NCBI GenBank assembly: GCA_002422865.1
Contig: DITN01000100.1
Coordinates: forward strand, 7,884 to 71,883
DNA length: 64,000 nucleotides
Source: Bacteroidetes bacterium UBA6183
GTDB taxonomy: Bacteria > Bacteroidota > Bacteroidia > UKL13-3
Direction of reading: 5' to 3'
Shown: positions 51,441-60,281 of the stretch, one piece after another
Position numbering within the stretch: the first letter of the stretch is position 1
Layout: the number at the start of each line of letters is the position of its first letter
Made by a program: the position numbers and the translations under genes
Notes under the pieces: model-generated
What the model saw: the letters and a program-made list of their open reading frames with translations, nothing else
What the model was told of the DNA's origin: nothing
Databases searched by the model: none

Positions 51441-53504
51441 ATGAAAATTAAATTCTTCTTTTTGCTTTGGCTGTTAGCCCATATTGCACACGCAGGTGTG
51501 ATAACAACCAATGTTACATCTCTTCCAAGTTTTGGAAACGTATACCTGAATAACAGCAGTACTTCATTAAGATACACCGTAAGTGCTACATCCATCTCCG
51601 GTAACTTAGTAATAACAGCACCAACAGGTTTTGAAATATCAACCCAATATTTACAAGGTTATACCTCAGTTATTACCTTAACACCGAGTGGAAATAACAT
51701 TTCAATAACCAATATTTACGCGCGTTTTAGTCCTTCTGCTGCTGGTGCTGCAAGTGGAAACATCACGCATGTAAATGCAGGTTCAACCACTCAAAATGTG
51801 AGTGTTCAAGGGACTTGCATAAATTGGGCTATCCCTGCAAATTATTACAGTACGGTTAACACACAACGTAATGCTGCTTTAAAAACAGTTTTGTATAACA
51901 GAATACTTGGACATACCAGTGTAAGTTACACAAATGTTTGGAGTTCATATTCAACTACCGACCGACAACCCAACAGTAAAGTATGGGATATTTACAGCAC
52001 AAGATTTGATGTTGCATCACCATACGAGTACACCATGAGTACAGATCAGTGCGGAAATTACAGCAATGAAGGAGATTGTTACAACCGCGAACACTCCTTT
52101 CCTCAGAGCTGGTTTAATTCAAACACGCCAATGCAAACAGATATTCACCATTTGTTTGCAAGCGATGGAAAAGTAAATGGCTGGAGAAGTAATTATCCTT
52201 TTGGAAATGTTGCTACAGCAAGTACAACAACCCTATATGGAGGTAAACTTGGTACTGGAAGCAACTTTGGTTATACGGGAATCGTATTTGAACCCATTAA
52301 CGAATACAAAGGAGACATTGCACGTGCGCAATTGTACATGGCCACGCGATACGATAATTTAATTGCAGGTTGGATAAATAACGGAAATGCAAATGATGTG
52401 TTGGCCGGAAACACTTATCCTGCATACGATTTGTGGTATATCAATTTACTCATCAGTTGGCACAATTTAGATCCGGTAAGTGACAAAGAACGCAAACGGA
52501 ATGATGCCATTTATGCCATACAGAACAACCGCAATCCTTTTGTAGACAGTCCGCAATTTGTGCAACGTATTTGGGGTGGAAATATACCAACGGAACCAAC
52601 GGTGGGTGCATCTAATTTACAAGTAACCAACATCAACAATAATAGTGTTAAACTCAATTGGGTAAGTGGAAATGGCAACAGACGTTTGGTATTGGTGCGC
52701 GCAGGTAGCGCGGTTAATACTTTTCCAACAGATACGTTTCATTATAGTTTTAATTCATCAATAACAGCTGCACCACAAATTGGATCGGGTAATTACGTAG
52801 TTTATAATGGTACCGGAAGTACGGTTACATTAACCAACATGCAGGCGGGTGTTACTTATCATTATGCGGTAATAGAGTATAACGGATGGTACAGCACTGC
52901 AAATTATAACACCGGTAATGTATTATCATTTAATGCCGTTACATTACCCGTAACATGGTTAAGTTTTGATGGTGTGCATATCAACCAATCAAACCAATTA
53001 ACATGGAGTACAGCCAGCGAAAAAAATAATAAGGTTTTTGTTGTTGAGCGCAGTTTAGATGATGAAAACTTTGAAGCCATAGGCATTGTAAACGGTGTTG
53101 GTAACAGCAATGTGGTTTCTAAATACCAATACACCGACAACCAATTGCCGGATGTAACTGCATTGTACTACCGACTAAAACAAATTGATGTTGATGGTAA
53201 ATTTAGCTACAGCCAAGTAGTTAAAATAGGTATAGATGATTTTGACATGGAAATGGGTTTTACTGTTGGGCCAAATCCGTTTACACAAAATATTCGTATC
53301 TCTTATCAACTAAAACAACCTGAGACTGTTTATTATGTATTGATGAACAGTAAAGGATTAAAAATTAAACAAGGATATGAAACAGCAAATCAAAATGAAG
53401 GGGAGTTTGTTATTGGTGTTGACAACAGTTGTGCTGATGGGCTTTATTTCTTGCAAATCAAATACAACAACAGAAACATCATCCACAAAATTATTAAACA
53501 ATAA
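51441..53504 (+). CDS. Secreted endonuclease I family protein with T9SS sorting domain (687 aa)
   Basis: After a signal peptide (MKIKFFFLLWLLAHIAHAG) come an Ig-like domain (about 20-125), then an EndA/NucM-type nuclease (about 130-380) with CYNREHSFPQSWF, DIHHLFASDGKVNGWRSNYP and EYKGDIARAQLYMATRY, where the REHS and DIHH histidines would bind Mg and act in catalysis. A fibronectin-III-like domain (about 390-490), a second beta domain (TWSTASEKNNKVFVVERSLD) and a type A T9SS sorting domain (GPNPFTQNIRISYQ ... DGLYFLQIKYN) follow. It probably degrades external DNA or RNA for nutrition. Its last 128 bases overlap an upstream extension of the msrB frame. Confidence 0.9.
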   Translation: MKIKFFFLLWLLAHIAHAGVITTNVTSLPSFGNVYLNNSSTSLRYTVSATSISGNLVITAPTGFEISTQYLQGYTSVITLTPSGNNISITNIYARFSPSAAGAASGNITHVNAGSTTQNVSVQGTCINWAIPANYYSTVNTQRNAALKTVLYNRILGHTSVSYTNVWSSYSTTDRQPNSKVWDIYSTRFDVASPYEYTMSTDQCGNYSNEGDCYNREHSFPQSWFNSNTPMQTDIHHLFASDGKVNGWRSNYPFGNVATASTTTLYGGKLGTGSNFGYTGIVFEPINEYKGDIARAQLYMATRYDNLIAGWINNGNANDVLAGNTYPAYDLWYINLLISWHNLDPVSDKERKRNDAIYAIQNNRNPFVDSPQFVQRIWGGNIPTEPTVGASNLQVTNINNNSVKLNWVSGNGNRRLVLVRAGSAVNTFPTDTFHYSFNSSITAAPQIGSGNYVVYNGTGSTVTLTNMQAGVTYHYAVIEYNGWYSTANYNTGNVLSFNAVTLPVTWLSFDGVHINQSNQLTWSTASEKNNKVFVVERSLDDENFEAIGIVNGVGNSNVVSKYQYTDNQLPDVTALYYRLKQIDVDGKFSYSQVVKIGIDDFDMEMGFTVGPNPFTQNIRISYQLKQPETVYYVLMNSKGLKIKQGYETANQNEGEFVIGVDNSCADGLYFLQIKYNNRNIIHKIIKQ

Positions 53505-53512
53505 GGATACCA

Positions 53513-53937
53513 TGAGCGAATTTGAAGTGACCAAAACCAACGAAGAGTGGAAACAACAGTTAACACCCGAGCAGTATGCGGTATTGCGTGAAAAAGGCAC
53601 TGAGCGTCCTTTTACCGGTAAGTTTGAAGACCATTACGAACTGGGTACATACACTTGTGCAGGGTGCGGTAACGAACTTTTTCAATCGGATACCAAGTTT
53701 GATGCAGGTTGTGGTTGGCCAAGTTTTTATGAGGCCTTAGATAAAACCAAAATTGTAGAAAAGTTAGACAAATCGCATGGCATGATGCGTATGGAAATTT
53801 TGTGTGCCAAATGTGGCGGCCATTTAGGGCATGTGTTTAATGATGGTCCACAAGACAAGACGGGTTTACGTTATTGTGTAAACTCACTCTCGTTAGATTT
53901 TAAAAAACGATTCACCGATTCAACCCAAACAAAATAA
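53513..53937 (+). CDS. msrB: Peptide-methionine (R)-S-oxide reductase (141 aa; possibly a longer lipoprotein form)
   Basis: MsrB reduces methionine-R-sulfoxide. The four zinc cysteines (YTCAGCGNELF and CAKCGGHLGHVF), the GCGWPSFYEAL segment and the catalytic Cys in LRYCVNSLSLDF are present. The ATG at 53513, 8 bp after the nuclease stop codon, gives a normal cytosolic length. The same frame is open upstream to ATGs at 53377 and 53395 and there encodes MKGSLLLVLTTVVLMGFISC, a convincing lipoprotein signal, fused in frame to MsrB (up to 186 aa). Bacteroidota do have lipoprotein MsrB enzymes, so the longer form may be real and would overlap the nuclease gene in a different frame. Confidence 0.9.
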
Positions 53938-53940
53938 TAC

Positions 53941-53964
53941 AAAGCTACTTCGGTAGCTTTTTTT
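53941..53964 (+). terminator. msrB terminator with C(UUCG)G tetraloop
   Basis: AAAGCTAC (53941-53948), TTCG, GTAGCTTT (53953-53960), then TTTT. This is a perfect 8-bp stem closed by the extra-stable UUCG loop. Confidence 0.92.
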
Positions 53965-53993
53965 ATGAGGTGTTTTTGGTTAGGTTTGAAACC

Positions 53994-55346
53994 ATGGATA
54001 AACGCAAAATACTTTTTGCCCTATTGGCTTTATTTTTTATTGATAGTGGTTTACACGTTATTAATTGGCTTGAAGTAGCAACCTTACCAACTGAGCTATT
54101 GCATGCAATACGTTGGATTTTTATTGCTGCATTGGGTTATTACGCTTGGTTAAGTAAAGGACTTACCATTTATATTTTATTGTGTATGTTTTTGGGTATT
54201 GAGGTGGCCGAGTGGGCACCCAATGTGGCCAAAGAACTTAAAGTGTTTAGTGATATTTTCTTACGACTCATTAAAACCATTATTGCACCTTTGTTATTCA
54301 GCACACTGGTGGTTGGTATTGCCGGTCATAGCGATTTAAAACAAGTGGGACGTATGGGTATAAAATCCATCGTGTATTTTGAAGTAGTTACTACCATCGC
54401 ATTAATCATTGGTTTGTTGGCCATTAATGTTTCTCAGGCTGGTGTGGGTTCATCATTACAAGCCCAAACAGAGCAAGTAGATAAAGCAACTAAGTTGCTG
54501 GAACAAAAACATTCACACAATGTAATATTGGATATTTTTCCCGAGAACATAGCCAAAAGTGTGGCCGAAAATCAAATACTGCAAATTGTTGTATTCAGTA
54601 TTTTGTTTGGCATTGCATTGGCGCAATTAAAAGGTCAGCGCAAAGACCAAATGGTACATGCCATAGAAAGTTTAGCTGAAGTGATGTTTAAGTTTACCAA
54701 CTTGGTGATGTATGTTGCTCCGCTTGCGGTAGGTGGTGCTATTGGTTATGCCATTGCCACTATGGGGTATGGGGTGTTGCACGATTTATTAAAACTCTTG
54801 GTTACACTATACGTAGCTTTAATTGCTTTTATTTTATTGGTTTTGGTACCCATAGGTTTGTTGGTGAAGTTACCCTTTAAAAAGTTTTTGCAACACATTA
54901 GTGAGCCACTTTCTATTGCTTTTGCAACAGCAAGTTCGGAGGCCGCATTACCAAAGGCCATGGAGAATTTGGAGAAAATGGGCATACCACGCAAAGTAGT
55001 GGCATTCGTATTACCAACCGGGTTTAGTTTCAATTTAGATGGTACCACATTATACCTTTCTTTGGCTTCGGTTTTTGTGGCACAAGTAAGTGGAGTTGAT
55101 TTAACTATTGGTCAGCAAATTTCTATGTGTTTGGTGTTGATGTTAACCAGTAAAGGTGTTGCAGGCGTTAGAGGGGCATCGTTTTTAATATTGGTAAGCA
55201 CAGTGGCCTCTTTAGGTTTAGACCCTCAAAAGGCGTTTGCCATTTTAGCCATAGATGCCTTTATGGACATGGGTCGGACCTCTGTTAACCTCATTGGAAA
55301 TTGTTTGGCTACTTACGTGGTGGCCAAGTGGGAAGGTGAGGTTTAG
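53994..55346 (+). CDS. Dicarboxylate/glutamate:cation symporter, DAACS family (450 aa)
   Basis: A sodium- or proton-coupled carrier for C4-dicarboxylates or glutamate/aspartate. After two extra N-terminal membrane segments the family core appears: FLRLIKTIIAPLLFSTLVVG, the reentrant-loop motif ATASSEAALPKAMENLEKMG, then PTGFSFNLDGTTLYLSLA and KGVAGVRGASFLIL with DAFMDMGRTSVNLIGN, which holds the substrate-binding Asp/Arg/Asn region. The frame is open from a GTG at 53970, but the ATG at 53994 is preferred because the preceding residues are not hydrophobic and lie just beyond the msrB terminator. Substrate choice cannot be told from sequence alone. Confidence 0.9.
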   Translation: MDKRKILFALLALFFIDSGLHVINWLEVATLPTELLHAIRWIFIAALGYYAWLSKGLTIYILLCMFLGIEVAEWAPNVAKELKVFSDIFLRLIKTIIAPLLFSTLVVGIAGHSDLKQVGRMGIKSIVYFEVVTTIALIIGLLAINVSQAGVGSSLQAQTEQVDKATKLLEQKHSHNVILDIFPENIAKSVAENQILQIVVFSILFGIALAQLKGQRKDQMVHAIESLAEVMFKFTNLVMYVAPLAVGGAIGYAIATMGYGVLHDLLKLLVTLYVALIAFILLVLVPIGLLVKLPFKKFLQHISEPLSIAFATASSEAALPKAMENLEKMGIPRKVVAFVLPTGFSFNLDGTTLYLSLASVFVAQVSGVDLTIGQQISMCLVLMLTSKGVAGVRGASFLILVSTVASLGLDPQKAFAILAIDAFMDMGRTSVNLIGNCLATYVVAKWEGEV

Positions 55347-55409
55347 GTAAAATAATATTTAGATAAAAGTTGCGTTTTATCGTCTGATCGTTCCAAACAA
55401 ACTCAAACC

Positions 55410-56726
55410 ATGAATTTAAAAAATAATATCTACTTTAAGGTAGGTACCATCGTAATTATTGCGCTTCTATTAATTATTCCAACCTCTATGATCAGGGGCT
55501 TGATATACGAAAGAGAGCAAACCAAAAATCAAGCGATAACTGAAGTTGGTTCAAAATGGGGTGGACAACAAACCATTTCAGGACCATTTATCTCAATTCC
55601 TTACAACAAATATGTAAAAGAATACTCTGCCAAAGACAGCAAAGAAAAAGTGGTGGTGATACGCGAGTTCATTCACATTTTGCCAAACGAATTGAGCATT
55701 GATGGCATGATGGACCCTGAGCAAAGAAATCGGGGCATTTATGATATTGTTGTCTACAATTCTAAGTTAAAAGTGAAAGGAAAGTTTGCTCAGGTTAACT
55801 TTGCAGAGCTTGATATTCCGATTGGTGATATACAATTTGATAAAGCAAGATTAGTAGTTGGGATTGATGATTTGCGTGGTATTGAACAGCAGGTTGATTT
55901 GAATTGGAATGAAAAAAGATATGCTTTTAATCCCGGTGTGGCATCAAACGACATTGTGAGTAGTGGAATAAATACGCTGGTAAATTTTAGTTCAACCGAC
56001 AGTTCAACCTATACGTTTTCATTTAGTTTAGATCTAAAGGGAAGTCAATTGCTTTATTTTACTCCTGTTGGAAAAGTTACTGATATCAAAGTTTCATCAG
56101 CATGGACTAACCCAAGTTTTAATGGAGCTTTTTTACCGGATCAACGTGAAGTGTCCGATAAAGGATTTACGGCCAATTGGAATGTTTTGCACCTGAACAG
56201 AAACTACCCGCAAATTTGGACCGGAGACAAAAACAACATTGCAGAGTCGGCCTTTGGTATTGATCTGTTATTACCGGTTGATAATTACCAGAAGTCGCAT
56301 CGTTCCATCCGTTATGCCATTTTGTTTATTGCATTTACTTTTTTGGTTTTCTTTTTTATTGAAGTATTAAATAAGGTATTTATTCACCCCATTCAATACA
56401 TATTGGTAGGTATAGCTTTAGTGGTATTTTACACGTTATTGTTATCCTTCTCCGAGCACTTAAATTATAATGTGGCTTTCGTTACTTCAGCGTTGGCAAC
56501 ACTACTTTTAATTGCCGGTTATGTTAAGGCGATCTTAAAATCAACCCAACTTACGGCCTTAATCAGCGGTATTTTGTTGGTGTTGTATACGTTTATTTTT
56601 GTGATTATTCAGTTGCAAGATTTTGCACTGTTAATTGGAAGTATAGGTATATTCATCATATTATGTTTGGTGATGTACTTCTCCAGAAAAATTGATTGGT
56701 ACAATTTGGGAACCAAAAACGAATAA
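55410..56726 (+). CDS. creD: Inner-membrane protein CreD (438 aa)
   Basis: CreD is a polytopic membrane protein known as an inner-membrane stress protein of the Cre (carbon source responsive) regulon in enterobacteria. Visible features are the N-terminal membrane segment (FKVGTIVIIALLLIIPTSMI), a large periplasmic domain with the family phrases SKWGGQQTISGPFISIPY and FNGAFLPDQREVSDKGFTAN, and five C-terminal segments including ALLIGSIGIFIILCLVMYFS with SRKIDWYN. Length is typical. No creABC genes are nearby, as usual in Bacteroidota, so control by CreBC cannot be assumed. Confidence 0.92.
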   Translation: MNLKNNIYFKVGTIVIIALLLIIPTSMIRGLIYEREQTKNQAITEVGSKWGGQQTISGPFISIPYNKYVKEYSAKDSKEKVVVIREFIHILPNELSIDGMMDPEQRNRGIYDIVVYNSKLKVKGKFAQVNFAELDIPIGDIQFDKARLVVGIDDLRGIEQQVDLNWNEKRYAFNPGVASNDIVSSGINTLVNFSSTDSSTYTFSFSLDLKGSQLLYFTPVGKVTDIKVSSAWTNPSFNGAFLPDQREVSDKGFTANWNVLHLNRNYPQIWTGDKNNIAESAFGIDLLLPVDNYQKSHRSIRYAILFIAFTFLVFFFIEVLNKVFIHPIQYILVGIALVVFYTLLLSFSEHLNYNVAFVTSALATLLLIAGYVKAILKSTQLTALISGILLVLYTFIFVIIQLQDFALLIGSIGIFIILCLVMYFSRKIDWYNLGTKNE

Positions 56727-56737
56727 GACAGCAACAC

Positions 56738-56769
56738 ACTCCGGTTATCATTGGTAGCCGGAGTTTTTT
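56738..56769 (+). terminator. Terminator between creD and rnz
   Basis: ACTCCGGTTATC (56738-56749) pairs with GGTAGCCGGAGT (56753-56764), allowing two G-U pairs, then TTTTT. Confidence 0.85.
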
Positions 56770-57685
56770 ATTCCATAAAAAAATGCTCGCCTTCATTGGC
56801 TATAAAACTATTGGCAAATTGGGTGCGTGTTTCCGCCAATAGTTCATCCAACACATCGTATCTCGAGGAAAAATGACCTATAATTAATTTAGCCACATTG
56901 GCTTTTTGTGCAACTAAACCTGCTTGTAAAGCGGTACTGTGTTTAGTTTCTTCTGCACGTTTAATTTTATCGTGTAAAAATGTGGCTTCGTGGTACAACA
57001 AATCAACACCTTTTACCACTTCAATAACACGCTCATCATACATGGTATCACTGCAATACGCATAACTAAAAGGTTCTCCGGTTTCTAAGGTTAATTCACT
57101 ATTGGGTATAATGTTTTTTCCATCCGTGCTCACATAATCTTTGCCACGTTTAATATCGGTGTAGTGGGTAAATGGTATGTTGTGTCGTTTACAACTATCA
57201 ACATTCAATTTTTTTAGTTTAGGTTGTTCTTCAAACAAAAAACCTGTGGTAGGCACCCTGTGAAACAGCGGGAATGAAGAAACTTTTAAGGTGGTATCTT
57301 CAAAAATAACTTCTTTTTTATTGGGATTGGTTACGTGTTTAATAACCTCAAAACGAAGTTCACTTTCGGTATTTTTATGAAACAAATCAATAATCTCAAA
57401 CAAAGTATCCGGACCATAAATATGCAGTGGTTCGGTACGTTGCATTAAATTCATGCTAAACAATAAGCCGGGAAGCCCCAACATATGGTCGGCATGAATG
57501 TGGCTGATAAACACATGCTTTATTTTCGATTTTTTGATTTTGTAACGTTGCATCTGCATTTGTGTTCCTTCACCACAATCAATAAGCAGGTGGTGGTCTA
57601 AAACGTGCAAGTACTGTGCAGATGGAAATCGGTTAAGCGTAGGTGTAGCCGAGCTGTTTCCTAAAATTACCAGTTCAAAACTCAT
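56768..57685 (-). CDS. rnz: Ribonuclease Z (305 aa)
   Basis: A metallo-beta-lactamase fold endonuclease that processes tRNA 3' ends. The zinc motif is SHIHADHMLGLPGL (His62, His64, Asp66, His67). The N-terminal ILGNSSATPTLNRFPS, the flexible-arm region, LLYHEATFLHD, the AXDL-equivalent HSTALQAGLVAQ and the C-terminal IIGHFSSRY (His ligand) complete it. Length is typical of the short form. Its start overlaps the end of the STAS gene by 4 bp (ATGA), so the two are translationally coupled. Confidence 0.95.
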   Translation of the reverse strand: MSFELVILGNSSATPTLNRFPSAQYLHVLDHHLLIDCGEGTQMQMQRYKIKKSKIKHVFISHIHADHMLGLPGLLFSMNLMQRTEPLHIYGPDTLFEIIDLFHKNTESELRFEVIKHVTNPNKKEVIFEDTTLKVSSFPLFHRVPTTGFLFEEQPKLKKLNVDSCKRHNIPFTHYTDIKRGKDYVSTDGKNIIPNSELTLETGEPFSYAYCSDTMYDERVIEVVKGVDLLYHEATFLHDKIKRAEETKHSTALQAGLVAQKANVAKLIIGHFSSRYDVLDELLAETRTQFANSFIANEGEHFFME

Positions 57686-58062
57686 TTGGTTTCGGCATCA
57701 TCGCCCATGTTTAAAAACTGCTTTTCCAATTGATCCATAAATACAAAATCAACGGCTTCCACATCAGTAGGTATAAAGGTAATATCAGCTTTAGCAAACA
57801 ATCTTGTAAATGGATCTTCAGCTTCGGTGATAATCAATAAACCATCATTTTCACTAAGTTCTAAACCCAAACTGATTAATTCGCGTGTGGCATCCGCATT
57901 ACACTCTTTAACACCGCTAATGTTTACAATTACATACTTGCTGCTACTGGCCACCTCATGCCTTACTTTTTCAATAAGTTTAGATGCCGTGTTTTTATCA
58001 AGCACAATAATGTCGGTTTTAATTAGTGAGTATTGGTCGCTTTTTTCAATTGTATAATTCAT
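57682..58062 (-). CDS. STAS-domain protein (126 aa)
   Basis: A single STAS domain of the SpoIIAA / anti-sigma-antagonist type: TIEKSDQYSLIKTDIIVLD, then KYVIVNISGVKECNADATRE and a C-terminal helix. The usual phosphorylated Ser in the D-S-S-G loop is not conserved; the loop reads ECNADATREL. Switching by serine phosphorylation in the classical way is therefore doubtful, and a structural or nucleotide-sensing role is possible. It overlaps rnz by 4 bp and is co-transcribed with it. Confidence 0.8.
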   Translation of the reverse strand: MNYTIEKSDQYSLIKTDIIVLDKNTASKLIEKVRHEVASSSKYVIVNISGVKECNADATRELISLGLELSENDGLLIITEAEDPFTRLFAKADITFIPTDVEAVDFVFMDQLEKQFLNMGDDAETK

Positions 58063-58142
58063 GCTCCGATATTTAATTGTGTAAATTTACGTTTCGGCAC
58101 GTAATTATTTATATAATTTGCAGAAAAATTAATCTTATTTAC

Positions 58143-58907
58143 ATGAGCAGGAAAATAGCCTTTATAACAGGGGCATCAGCGGGTATAGGTGCCGCTACGG
58201 CAAAATTACTGGCATCGCAACAGTATAATTTAATTTTAGCAGCGCGTAGGGTTGATGCATTAAAAGAATTGGCCAATCAACTAAATGCTCAGTTTGGTAT
58301 CCAGACTTTGGTGGTTAAGCTTGATGTGAGAAACCGCAAAGAGGTGCAAGAAACCATCGCAGGATTTCCGGCCGAGTGGCAAAAAATAAACGTTTTGGTG
58401 AACAATGCCGGTTTGGCAAGTGGCTTAAGCAGTATTGATGAAGGTGATATAGATGATTGGGATGTAATGATAGATACCAACGTAAAAGGACTGCTTTACG
58501 TTACGCGCCATGTAATTCCGTTAATGAAAAATAATGAATCGGGACACATCATTAACATTGGCTCTATTGCCGGCAAAGAAGTGTATGCCAATGGCAATGT
58601 GTATTGCGCGACCAAACATGCAGTTGATGCTTTAAATAAAGCCATGCGTTTGGAGTTGTCTAAATTCCCGATTAAAGTTACGGCCATTCATCCGGGTGCT
58701 GTAGAAACCGAGTTTAGTGTGGTACGTTTTCATGGTGATAAAGATAAGGCAGATAAAGTGTATGAAGGATTTGAAAACCTGGTTGCAGAAGATATTGCAG
58801 ATGCCATTTGGTTTGCCATTAGCAGACCGGCACATGTTAATATTAACGAACTCACCATTATGCCAACCGCACAACCTGTGGCAAGTGTTATTCACCGTAA
58901 AGTTTAA
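58143..58907 (+). CDS. Short-chain dehydrogenase/reductase, YdfG-like (254 aa)
   Basis: A classical SDR: coenzyme loop ITGASAGIGAATAKLL near the N terminus, LVNNAGLASGLS, catalytic Ser in INIGSIAGKE and YCATK (Tyr/Lys), then IHPGAVETEF. The sequence is closest in pattern to YdfG-type 3-hydroxy acid / serine dehydrogenases using NADP(H); the Arg pair in LAARRVDAL supports NADP preference. The frame extends upstream to 58077, but the ATG at 58143 gives the normal SDR start. A TATAATTTG sequence about 30 bp upstream may be its promoter. The next gene follows 4 bp later. Confidence 0.9.
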   Translation: MSRKIAFITGASAGIGAATAKLLASQQYNLILAARRVDALKELANQLNAQFGIQTLVVKLDVRNRKEVQETIAGFPAEWQKINVLVNNAGLASGLSSIDEGDIDDWDVMIDTNVKGLLYVTRHVIPLMKNNESGHIINIGSIAGKEVYANGNVYCATKHAVDALNKAMRLELSKFPIKVTAIHPGAVETEFSVVRFHGDKDKADKVYEGFENLVAEDIADAIWFAISRPAHVNINELTIMPTAQPVASVIHRKV

Positions 58908-58911
58908 AATA

Positions 58912-60192
58912 ATGATGACAAGGCTAGTTTTGTTTTTGGGTTTAATGATGTTTCAAGCCATCAGGGTTTTGGCACAGCAAGAAATGACAGTTGCATTAAC
59001 CGAGTATGCACGTGATGATAGGTTTGATCGCTTAAATTTAAACTTGGCATTGTTTGATCTAAAAAATGATACCATACTTACTTGGGATTTTGAAGGATTA
59101 AGGAAAGCGAAGTCGGTAATGGTAATTAAGCCCGAAGGATTTAAAGATTATGCTTACGGATATGTTTTTTTTGCAGGTAATCATCAGGGAGATAACCCCG
59201 GGTTTATCACGGTTTTGATAGGTAATCCTTATCATACCAAGCCCACCCTGTTTGCCGACTTAAACAATAACAACAATTTTACCGATGATAATTATTCAAT
59301 AGCCTTGCCTTGGCGTGGTGATACTACTGAAGTAGAAATGTGTTTATCGGGAACCCAAACTTGCACCAAAATAAAGTTTACCCGACATTTAATGGAGAGT
59401 AAACAAGTGTATAAAGACTTGATGAATGAGTTTTACCAGCTTACTTATCCTAACAGAAAATTTATTGGCATGGACCACTGTTACAGGTTACAACAGTATC
59501 AAGTAAAAGGTGGTATAGCACTTGCCGGTGGCGATAGCATAAGGGTTGCTTTGTTTGATGCAAATAATAATGGCTTGTACAATGAACCGGATAGCGATAG
59601 GTTTGTATTGGCCAATTTAACCGATACTGTTTTTTATCCTTTTGATGATTTGTACAGCAGTACCATCAGCAAAAAAAGCGGACATTGTTTTATTGATAAA
59701 AATGGAAAACAATTTGAGTTTGTAAGTGCTGCACCGAATGGAGAACACGTAACTTTTAAAGTACTTGATCAAACCAATAATAGTGGGCAAATTAAAGTAG
59801 GGAAAAAATTACCACTATTTAAATATATTACTTGGAAGGGCGAGCGTAAAAAAATAAGAAAACTACGGAAGTACGGGTTGTACATTTATTTTGGAAGTCC
59901 ACAAGCGGCTAATTTTACAGCCGATACCGCAGCGTTACGTGTACTTGCTCACGATTACCAGAAAACGTTACGCGTAATAGGGTTTATTGAAGTAAACAAA
60001 TCGTATGAGTTAAGCATATTTGGCCAATACAGTTATTTAAATTGGATACTTGCTTATAAAAACAAAGACTTAAACCGTAAGTTGGGTATTAGAGGTTTAC
60101 CAAGCAGCATTTATACCAAAAAGCGCAGGCGCGTAATCAGATATAACTTAACGCCAAACGAACTTTTACAAGAGTTAAAGTCGAAAAAATAA
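58912..60192 (+). CDS. Exported protein with a degenerate thioredoxin-like C-terminal domain (427 aa)
   Basis: The ATG at 58912 begins a signal peptide (MMTRLVLFLGLMMFQAIRVL, cleavage near AQQ); the frame is open further upstream inside the SDR gene but that part is not credible. The N-terminal 270 residues are beta-rich and include an Asp/Asn-rich motif DLNNNNNFTDDNY that could bind calcium, repeated loosely as FDANNNGLYNEPDSDRF. The last 135 residues follow the order of an AhpC/ResA-type thioredoxin fold: GKKLPLFKYITWKGERKKIR, then YGLYIYFGSPQAANF, LRVIGFIEV and GIRGLPSSIYTKKRRRVIRY. The CxxC position has no cysteine (GSPQAA). Disulfide chemistry is therefore unlikely, and the function is unknown. 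Confidence 0.72.
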   Translation: MMTRLVLFLGLMMFQAIRVLAQQEMTVALTEYARDDRFDRLNLNLALFDLKNDTILTWDFEGLRKAKSVMVIKPEGFKDYAYGYVFFAGNHQGDNPGFITVLIGNPYHTKPTLFADLNNNNNFTDDNYSIALPWRGDTTEVEMCLSGTQTCTKIKFTRHLMESKQVYKDLMNEFYQLTYPNRKFIGMDHCYRLQQYQVKGGIALAGGDSIRVALFDANNNGLYNEPDSDRFVLANLTDTVFYPFDDLYSSTISKKSGHCFIDKNGKQFEFVSAAPNGEHVTFKVLDQTNNSGQIKVGKKLPLFKYITWKGERKKIRKLRKYGLYIYFGSPQAANFTADTAALRVLAHDYQKTLRVIGFIEVNKSYELSIFGQYSYLNWILAYKNKDLNRKLGIRGLPSSIYTKKRRRVIRYNLTPNELLQELKSKK

Positions 60193-60281
60193 AATCGAAA
60201 CAAGTATCGCTAAACTAAGTAAGAAATGATGAACAGCGAAGTTTACACAGAGGAAACCGAATGAACAAAAGGGATGAGTAA

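Noticed and set aside
58077..58142. N-terminal extension of the SDR (22 codons)
   Set aside because: SDR proteins begin a few residues before the TGxxxGIG loop; the ATG at 58143 fits and the extension covers a promoter-like box.
58717..58911. N-terminal extension of the thioredoxin-like protein (65 codons)
   Set aside because: It lies inside the SDR gene in another frame and would place the signal peptide internally. Unlike the msrB case, the extension itself shows no export signal.
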